In this document: positions 7,284 to 11,549 of the stretch, in pieces | Numbering within the stretch: the stretch's first letter is position 1 | Layout of the letters: the number at the start of each line of letters is the position of its first letter | Assembly: GCA_003154025.1 (NCBI GenBank) | Contig: PMCE01000385.1 | Coordinates: 1 to 11,549, forward strand | Length of the DNA: 11,549 nt | Direction: 5' to 3' | DNA from: Syntrophaceae bacterium | GTDB taxonomy: Bacteria; Desulfobacterota; SM23-61 | Made by a program: the position numbers and the translations under genes | Notes under the pieces: model-generated | Told to the model about the DNA's origin: nothing | Seen by the model: the letters and a program-made list of their open reading frames with translations, nothing else | Databases searched by the model: none

Positions 7284-8474
7284 CTATTTCATGCGGCACT
7301 CGGTATTTGCTTGGGAGATCAGGGACCGACCGGAGGAGATAACCGTGGCCAGATCTCCCGGCCCTTTTATATCTTTCTTCTGTTTGGCCACCAGCAGATA
7401 GTATTGTTTGTTGGTTTGGTGGTCGAAGGCCTGCATGGATTCCTTCCCCGTAAGCCCGTCCCATTCCATTGTCTCCATGGCTTTGGCTACGGCGGTGGGG
7501 TCCAGACTCTTGGCTTTTTCGATTGCCAGGATGATCATTCGGGTCATGATGTAGGAGGAGGCTGCGGGGTAGGAGATAATATCCTTATATTGAGCCTGGT
7601 ACGCTTTGGTCATCGCCTGAGTGGTGGGCTCGGGGACATCATGCCAGAACTGGCAGCCAAAATAGACTCCCTCCGCGGTCTCTGGCCCGAGCTCCTGAAG
7701 GTCCATCAGGCCGGAGGACCAGGCCACCAAGAGCTTCGCCTTCTTCTTCAGGCCAAAATTGTCCGCCATTTTGAGGGCGTTAATGGTATCTTTCCCGAAA
7801 TTCAAGAAGACGACAAAATCCGCCTTCGCCGCCATGGCTTTCGTAAAGAAGGAGCTGAACTCCGTATGACCGATGGGGTGCATGTCATTGCCCACATGCT
7901 GGACTCCGTATTTCTTGAAAACCTCCACCGCGTTATTCAGCAGAGAATGACCGAACACGTAATCCGGGGTAATGGTATACCATCGCTTGGCTTCGGGAAA
8001 TTTTTTGATGAGAGGGATAAGGGTCTGCTGGATGGCCCCATAGGTGGGAAGGGACCACCGGAAGGTATAGAGATTGCAAGCCTTGCCGGTGATCTCGTCG
8101 GCTCCCACGGAGCAAACATAGATCGCCTTTTTTTCATTGACCACCTGGCTGACCGCCAGGGCGACCGACGAGCTCACCGCTCCCTGGAAGAACTTGATCC
8201 CTCGGGACTCGATCGCTTCCCTGACTTTTCTGGCCCCCACTCCCGGTTTGGCCTCATCCTCGATGGCGTAGGCATCGGCCGCCTTTCCGAGAATCTTATT
8301 GTTGACTTCCCCTATCGCATATTTCGCCCCTTTGAGGCCGTGATCCCCGATCGCCGCATAGGCGCCGCTGAAGGTCGAAACCATCCCGATTTCCACCACC
8401 TCCGCCGCTCCGGCGGGCAGAATGAGGGCGAGCGTAACTACCATTGCCAGAGTCATCCATCTGATCCCCTTCAT
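7284..8474 (-). CDS. livK: Periplasmic substrate-binding protein of the Liv-type ABC transporter (LivK-like)
   Basis: A 396-residue type 1 periplasmic-binding-fold protein. Residues 1-23 are a Sec signal peptide: KGIR, a hydrophobic core, then LPAGA-A, with cleavage likely after residue 23 or 24. There is no lipobox cysteine, so it is soluble in the periplasm. The mature start EIGMVSTFSGAYAAIGDHG matches the family, and GAVSSSVALAVSQVV (98-112) is the expected ligand-contact region. C121 and C133 may form a disulfide. It captures the substrate and delivers it to LivH-LivM; relatives bind branched-chain or aromatic amino acids, amides and urea, so the ligand is open. The SD AAGGAGG is about 11 bases before the ATG. 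It starts 39 bp after the ferritin-like gene. Two stem-loops follow it before livH. Confidence 0.94.
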   Translation of the reverse strand: MKGIRWMTLAMVVTLALILPAGAAEVVEIGMVSTFSGAYAAIGDHGLKGAKYAIGEVNNKILGKAADAYAIEDEAKPGVGARKVREAIESRGIKFFQGAVSSSVALAVSQVVNEKKAIYVCSVGADEITGKACNLYTFRWSLPTYGAIQQTLIPLIKKFPEAKRWYTITPDYVFGHSLLNNAVEVFKKYGVQHVGNDMHPIGHTEFSSFFTKAMAAKADFVVFLNFGKDTINALKMADNFGLKKKAKLLVAWSSGLMDLQELGPETAEGVYFGCQFWHDVPEPTTQAMTKAYQAQYKDIISYPAASSYIMTRMIILAIEKAKSLDPTAVAKAMETMEWDGLTGKESMQAFDHQTNKQYYLLVAKQKKDIKGPGDLATVISSGRSLISQANTECRMK

Positions 8475-8513
8475 ATTCCTTTTCCTCCTTCAATGAGTTT
8501 TTATGCGCCCACC

Positions 8514-8951
8514 TCAATTCGCCGAAAGGTCGCGCAATTGTTCCCCATGGACGGCATGTTTTTTCCCGATTCTCTTCAATTCCCCGGTGACCTCGGGCAG
8601 AGCCTTAATCCTCTCGGCTGCTTCCCGGTAATAATGTTCCGAGCGCTTTTCGAGCTTTCGCGCCGTTTCCAGCACCTCTTCCAAGTCCATCCGTTCCGCA
8701 TCGGTACATCGCAGGGCAAAAGGGATTCGCGTGAAATCTTTAATCGGTTCCAAAATCATTTCGGTGACATTCTCCCGTCGAACCCGCAAGATCCTTTGCT
8801 CATTTTGCTTGTGCTCTTTAGAAAGCCCTTCGAGCAAATCCTTATAGGATTGGCACGCCGGGTTTTGGGCGGCGCATTGGTAAAATGCCCCATCGCTCGC
8901 CTCCAACTCGGCTGCGAAATTCAGAACACTTCCAAAATTTCTTAGCTCCAT
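8514..8951 (-). CDS. Small ferritin-like (rubrerythrin-type helical bundle) protein, function unknown
   Basis: A 145-residue soluble, almost all-helical protein. Its helices resemble a ferritin-like four-helix bundle: AAELEASDGAFYQCAA (13-28), YKDLLEGLSKEHKQNEQRI (36-54), LEEVLETARKLEKRSEHYYREAAERI (90-115) and ELKRIGKKHAVHGEQLRDL (124-142). Possible metal ligands are E17, E46, H47, E51, E101, E105, H132 and H135, but the canonical paired ExxH motifs are not clearly present, so a di-iron site is uncertain. C26 and C33 are spaced CxxxxxxC. The charged central strip around 55-70 (RVRRENVTEMILEP) is distinctive, but I cannot name the family. The SD GGGAGGA fixes the ATG. It sits between the dehydrogenase and livK, in the same direction, so it should be co-expressed; how it helps the pathway is unknown. 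Confidence 0.75.
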   Translation of the reverse strand: MELRNFGSVLNFAAELEASDGAFYQCAAQNPACQSYKDLLEGLSKEHKQNEQRILRVRRENVTEMILEPIKDFTRIPFALRCTDAERMDLEEVLETARKLEKRSEHYYREAAERIKALPEVTGELKRIGKKHAVHGEQLRDLSAN

Positions 8952-9086
8952 TTGTTTCCTCCCAGGGAAAATCCGCAGCCAAAAATCCCGGCAAGCTTCA
9001 CCTCGATGTTCAGCTTGTTTTCATCCGAAAACCCCGAAATTTCCTCCCTATCCCGCGAGAAAACAATGGGTTTCCGGAGAGCTAGC
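8952..9086. other. Spacer between the dehydrogenase and ferritin-like genes
   Basis: The 135-bp gap contains no gene and no T-tailed terminator. The only structure I see is a 6-bp inverted repeat CAAGCT/AGCTTG (8992-8997 with 9012-9017). Co-transcription across it is likely. Confidence 0.4.
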
Positions 9087-10541
9087 CTACAGCCAGCGGG
9101 TGATCACCACTTTGGCATCGGTAAAGAAATGGAAAATTTCGCGCCCATGCCCTTTCACATCGCCAAACATGGAATCCCCTGCTCCGCCAAAAGGGAAGAA
9201 GCTCATGGGAGCGGCGATACCGATGTTAATACCCACCATGCTGGGCTTCACCCGGTACTTGAATTCCCGCACTGCCGCCCCGCTCCCCGTATAGAGACAG
9301 GCGGCATTGGCAAACCCCCGCGTATTGATGAACTGAATGGCCTCATCCAGATCTTTGGCATGGACCATGCTGACCACCGGTCCAAAGATCTCCTCCCGGG
9401 CAATGGTCATAGAGGGTATTACCTGGTCGAAAACGGTCGGCCCCAGGTAGAAACCGTTGGGGTGCCCGGGCACTTGGGTCGTCCGTCCGTCCAGGACCAA
9501 TTCGGCCCCATCCTTGATCCCTTGTTCAATGTAATTCAGAACTCTCTTTTTGTGTTGGGCGCTGACGACGGGGCCCATCTGGGTTTTTTCATCCAAACCA
9601 TCGCCTACCTGCAAAGCCGCTGCGGCCGCGACAAATCTCTCACGAAGTTCTCCCGCTATCTCCCCGACCGGAACAAGAATCGATCCGGAAAGACACCGCT
9701 GGCCGGAACAACCATAGAAGGAGGTAATGAGGGAAGGCAGCCCTTTTTCCAAATTGGCGTCCGGCATGACCACCACGGCGTTTTTTGCCCCTCCAAGCGA
9801 CTGGACTCTCTTGCCCGTTTCCCCGCACCGTTTGTAAATGAATCTGGCCGTTGGCGTCGACCCGACAAAGGAAATGCCCGAAATATCCGGATGGTCCAGC
9901 AGGGCGTTGACCACGTCCCTCGACCCATGCACCATGTTCACCACCCCCGGAGGAAATCCCGCCTCTTCGACGACTTCGAAGATGCGGGTTTGCGTCAGGG
10001 GGACCTGCTCGGAGGGTTTCACTATATAGGTGTTACCGGCCACAATCGCGTAAGGCAGAAACCACCAGGGCACCATGGCGGGAAAATTGAAGGGGGCAAT
10101 CGAAGCGAAGACCCCCATAGGCTGCCGTTCAGCGTAGCAGTCGATATCCTTGGCGATATCCTCCAGGCAATAGCCGGTCATCATCGTGGTCACGCCGGTG
10201 GCGTGCTCCACGTTTTCGATCATCCGCCGCACTTCCCCCCGGGCCTCATCGATCACTTTTCCCATCTCCCGAACCAGAGTCCGGGCAATATCCTCAAAAT
10301 GAGTTTCGAATAGGTCCTTTAAGCGGAAGAGATACCGAGCCCTGGAGAGGGGAGGCGTGGCCCGCCATTCCCAGAAGGCGGCTTTGGCGGCCTGGACGGC
10401 GCGATCTACGTCCTCCGGGGTGGAATAAGGGACTTGGGCGATTTTTTCCCCCGTCGCCGGGCACCAGACGTCACCCAGGGTTGCGGAGCGCGACTGGATC
10501 CATTCGCCGTTGATGAAATTTTTGACAAGCGCTGCTCCCAT
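9087..10541 (-). CDS. mmsA: CoA-acylating methylmalonate/malonate-semialdehyde dehydrogenase (MmsA/IolA-type ALDH)
   Basis: A 484-residue aldehyde dehydrogenase of the MMSDH group, which converts methylmalonate or malonate semialdehyde plus NAD and CoA to propionyl- or acetyl-CoA with loss of CO2. Numbering from the chosen start: IAPFNFPAMVPWWFLP (148-163), cofactor lysine K175 in VKPSE, FVGSTPTARFIY (225-236), SLGGAKNAVVVMPDA (248-262), catalytic C283 in GQRCLSGS, EEIFGPV (383-389), and the MMSDH hallmark GINIGIAAPMSFFPFGG (437-453). The arginine just before the catalytic cysteine, and GGAKN where hydrolytic ALDHs have ELGGK, set this group apart. GAKNA replaces the common GAKNH. A longer frame opens at 10604, but ATG 10541 has the SD AAGGAGA at 10547-10553 and matches the family start. 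It is the first intact enzyme gene of the operon and the natural partner of the aminotransferase. Confidence 0.93.
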   Translation of the reverse strand: MGAALVKNFINGEWIQSRSATLGDVWCPATGEKIAQVPYSTPEDVDRAVQAAKAAFWEWRATPPLSRARYLFRLKDLFETHFEDIARTLVREMGKVIDEARGEVRRMIENVEHATGVTTMMTGYCLEDIAKDIDCYAERQPMGVFASIAPFNFPAMVPWWFLPYAIVAGNTYIVKPSEQVPLTQTRIFEVVEEAGFPPGVVNMVHGSRDVVNALLDHPDISGISFVGSTPTARFIYKRCGETGKRVQSLGGAKNAVVVMPDANLEKGLPSLITSFYGCSGQRCLSGSILVPVGEIAGELRERFVAAAAALQVGDGLDEKTQMGPVVSAQHKKRVLNYIEQGIKDGAELVLDGRTTQVPGHPNGFYLGPTVFDQVIPSMTIAREEIFGPVVSMVHAKDLDEAIQFINTRGFANAACLYTGSGAAVREFKYRVKPSMVGINIGIAAPMSFFPFGGAGDSMFGDVKGHGREIFHFFTDAKVVITRWL

Positions 10542-10546
10542 GTTGA

Positions 10547-10553
10547 TCTCCTT
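10547..10553 (-). promoter_or_regulatory. Ribosome binding site that decides the dehydrogenase start
   Basis: AAGGAGA lies five bases before ATG 10541. Its first two A's belong to the TAA stop (10552-10554) of the upstream hydrolase remnant. This shows that the remnant and the dehydrogenase were once tightly linked genes, and it argues against the longer dehydrogenase frame starting at 10604. Confidence 0.8.
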
Positions 10554-10821
10554 AATTAATATTTGATTTTTCTTCCAGCGTATCCAATAAAAGAGAAGAC
10601 TCATGCCCGGGCAGTAGACAGTCCGAACAGTTTCCCATCAGCGCTCTGATTTTCTGCGAACTGGCGACATAATCACGGTAATCGCAAACCAGATTCGAGG
10701 GAATATATCCCCCAACGGTGGCTGGTAAGGGAGTAATGGACTGACGATTACCATACAGGTCCAGAAGCTACCTATACGGAAAGGTCATAAAAAAGAAGGG
10801 CCAATGGTCTCCGACAATAAT
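10552..10821 (-). pseudogene. C-terminal remnant of a metallo-beta-lactamase-fold hydrolase (lactonase-like)
   Basis: One minus-strand frame reads FNIIVGDHWPFF, a few residues later an in-frame TAG (10768-10770), then an open stretch of 71 codons to TAA at 10552-10554. The open stretch includes GGYIPSNLVCDYRDYVAS, then SQKIRAL and CLLPGHESSLLL. Order and spacing resemble the C-terminal half of N-acyl-homoserine-lactonase-like metallo-beta-lactamase proteins: the GD metal-ligand motif, then an IPPGIHVDL-like segment, then LPGHD-like. The N-terminal half with HxHxDH is missing, and there is no start codon or SD. It ends right at the dehydrogenase SD, so an intact ancestor was probably the gene before it. 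The remnant joins directly to the damaged regulator. Assignment rests on motif recognition by eye, with no search run. Confidence 0.55.
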
Positions 10822-10862
10822 GTTGAAAAAATCCTTTTCACTGAATTTTTGGCTTGGCCTAT

Positions 10863-11291
10863 TCAATATTTCTTCGCAAGAAGATAAGTTTTTTCCCAGT
10901 TTGATGACTTCATCCCGGCTATTCTCTGGACCGCCAATCTAGCGCAGGCGGGCTCAATGACCATTCTTGCCTCGTAAATGTGCCGGATGGACAAATCTTT
11001 AAAGCTAAAGAAATTTCCCAAGGAGGTTTTAATGGATTCCTCATTGATCTGCGAGACAAAAACTCCTCCTCCATGCCCCTTCTTTTTATCAATAAGCCCA
11101 ATTCCCTGCAAGGACCGCAGAGCTTCCCGCAAGGTGACAATACTGACGCCAAATTGTGAAGCCAGCTCTTTTTCTGTGAGTAGTTTGGTCCCTGCTTCGA
11201 GCTTCCCACTCGATATTCTTTCTTTTATCGTTTTTTCTATGTAATCTGCCACTCTGCCAAACGGCACTGGCTTAAAAATATTCTTTTTCAT
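10863..11291 (-). CDS. FadR-type GntR transcriptional regulator, truncated and frameshifted (probable pseudogene)
   Basis: The 142-residue frame has a complete GntR winged helix-turn-helix at about 8-80: VADYIEKTIKERISSGKL, then TEKELASQFGVSIVTLREALRSLQGIGLI and the wing KGHGGGVFVS. The FCD effector domain begins at about 98 (DLSIRHIYEARMVIEPACARLAV) but breaks off; full FadR-type regulators are about 220-250 residues. The frame changes at a run of six A's on the coding strand (10889-10894). Adding one A gives WEKNLSSCEEILN and QKFSEKDF, a better FCD continuation, which then runs into the hydrolase remnant. So two lesions are inferred: a one-base deletion and loss of the FCD C-terminal part. 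The N-terminal domain alone could still bind DNA, but effector response is probably lost. No strong SD precedes the ATG at 11291. Confidence 0.8.
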   Translation of the reverse strand: MKKNIFKPVPFGRVADYIEKTIKERISSGKLEAGTKLLTEKELASQFGVSIVTLREALRSLQGIGLIDKKKGHGGGVFVSQINEESIKTSLGNFFSFKDLSIRHIYEARMVIEPACARLAVQRIAGMKSSNWEKTYLLAKKY

Positions 11292-11450
11292 AACATATAT
11301 TCTTATAAAAACTAACTTTACCTAACAAATTATTTAAACCATGTCAAGATTTTTTTGAAATTTCTATTACTAAGTTAAATTAATATCTTACTGTGTAAAT
11401 GGAGAAGCCCTTATGTTGGCAAAACTGATCCCTGTTATTTTATTCCTTGC
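11292..11450. other. AT-rich region upstream of the regulator gene
   Basis: About 160 bases, clearly more AT-rich than the rest of the window, with no gene on either strand. It contains a likely promoter for the leftward transcript, a CTAAC repeat pair with a 10-base period (11312-11316 and 11322-11326), and short inverted AT repeats around 11371-11390 (TAAG...CTTA). A 13-codon frame on the plus strand (ATG 11413) has no support. Confidence 0.5.
11319..11347 (-). promoter_or_regulatory. Possible sigma-70 promoter for the regulator and the leftward operon
   Basis: A perfect -35 box TTGACA (11347-11342, minus strand) is followed after 17 bases by the poor -10 candidate TAGGTA (11324-11319). 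A second -10-like TATAAG (11308-11303) lies closer to the ATG, but its -35 match is weak. The CTAAC repeats overlap the first -10 and would be a natural place for an operator. Confidence 0.35.
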
Positions 11451-11549
11451 TTGAGGCGAGGAGCCTGCTACCTCGTACGTTCCCGGCAGATCTTCACCAT
11501 TTCCTTGCCCCAAGAAGAAGGCATTACCATCCTGCTGGTGGAACAGAAT
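11451..11549 (+). pseudogene. Internal fragment of a second LivF-type ABC ATPase, 5'-truncated and running off the right edge
   Basis: The plus-strand frame at the end of the window reads GACYLVRSRQIFTISLPQEE and then GITILLVEQN up to base 11549. This resembles the LivF segment GLAP-LLV-x-QIF...EGITILLVEQN, which follows Walker B and ends at the switch region. Walker A, the signature and Walker B are absent: a TAA interrupts the frame at 11376-11378, and no start or SD fits. The piece is therefore a decayed remnant, or the edge of a rearranged copy; the region to the right would decide. It is not an exact copy of the livF in this window: GITILLVEQN here, NITVLLVEQN there, with different codons. 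Confidence 0.55.

Noticed and set aside
7311..8945. 544-codon open frame on the plus strand, antisense to livK and the ferritin-like gene
   Set aside because: It mirrors two clear genes, its composition is low-complexity in Gly, Arg, His and Pro, it shows no family motif and has no SD; it is a by-product of GC-rich coding on the other strand.
8952..10313. 453-codon open frame on the plus strand, antisense to the dehydrogenase
   Set aside because: It overlaps almost the whole well-supported dehydrogenase, and its protein is rich in His, Gly and Arg with no recognisable domain.
548..10541. Reading the operon as a dedicated microcystin-degradation cluster because of the MlrC-like protein
   Set aside because: M81 proteins are widespread with unknown substrates, and none of the other microcystin genes (mlrA, mlrB, mlrD) is present; only the general amide-hydrolysis idea is kept.
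10542..10604. Longer dehydrogenase start at 10604
   Set aside because: The extra 21 residues have no family match and lie inside the hydrolase remnant; the SD AAGGAGA sits correctly only for the ATG at 10541.
11413..11454. 13-codon plus-strand frame starting ATG at 11413
   Set aside because: Too short, with no good SD and no supporting context; probably chance in AT-rich DNA.

Overview
The window reads as part of a catabolic and uptake operon from a Gram-negative bacterium. The binding protein has a Sec-type signal peptide without a lipobox, DNA is moderately GC-rich, and most genes have good Shine-Dalgarno (SD) sites. Gene style (Liv transporter plus M81 hydrolase plus class III aminotransferase) fits Desulfobacterota or other former Deltaproteobacteria, but that placement is a weak inference.

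Layout: almost everything is on the minus strand, so transcription runs from right to left. Order along the transcript: a damaged FadR-type GntR regulator (11291-10863); a remnant of a metallo-beta-lactamase-fold hydrolase (about 10821-10552); a CoA-acylating methylmalonate/malonate-semialdehyde dehydrogenase (10541-9087); a small ferritin-like protein (8951-8514); a complete branched-chain-amino-acid-type ABC importer, livK-livH-livM-livG-livF (8474-3615); an M81/MlrC-family metallohydrolase (3585-2098); a class III PLP aminotransferase (1876-548); and the N-terminal 164 residues of an amidohydrolase that runs off the left edge (492-1). The last 90 or so bases on the right, on the plus strand, look like an internal fragment of a second LivF ATPase, cut off at its 5' side and by the window end.

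How the genes may work together (inference): LivKHMGF imports an amino-acid-like compound. The M81 hydrolase and the amidohydrolase could cleave amide bonds in it. The class III aminotransferase would turn a released omega- or beta-amino acid into a semialdehyde, and the MMSDH-type enzyme would oxidise that to an acyl-CoA. This matches the logic of beta-alanine or 3-aminoisobutyrate breakdown, but the true substrate cannot be read from the sequence.

The most notable parts are: (1) the right end, where the regulator carries an apparent one-base deletion in an A-run, its effector domain is cut short, and it runs into the C-terminal half of a lactonase-like hydrolase containing an in-frame TAG; (2) the livK-livH spacer, with two strong stem-loops; (3) a four-cysteine cluster inside the aminotransferase. 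There are no tRNA or rRNA genes, CRISPR arrays or complete insertion sequences that I can see.
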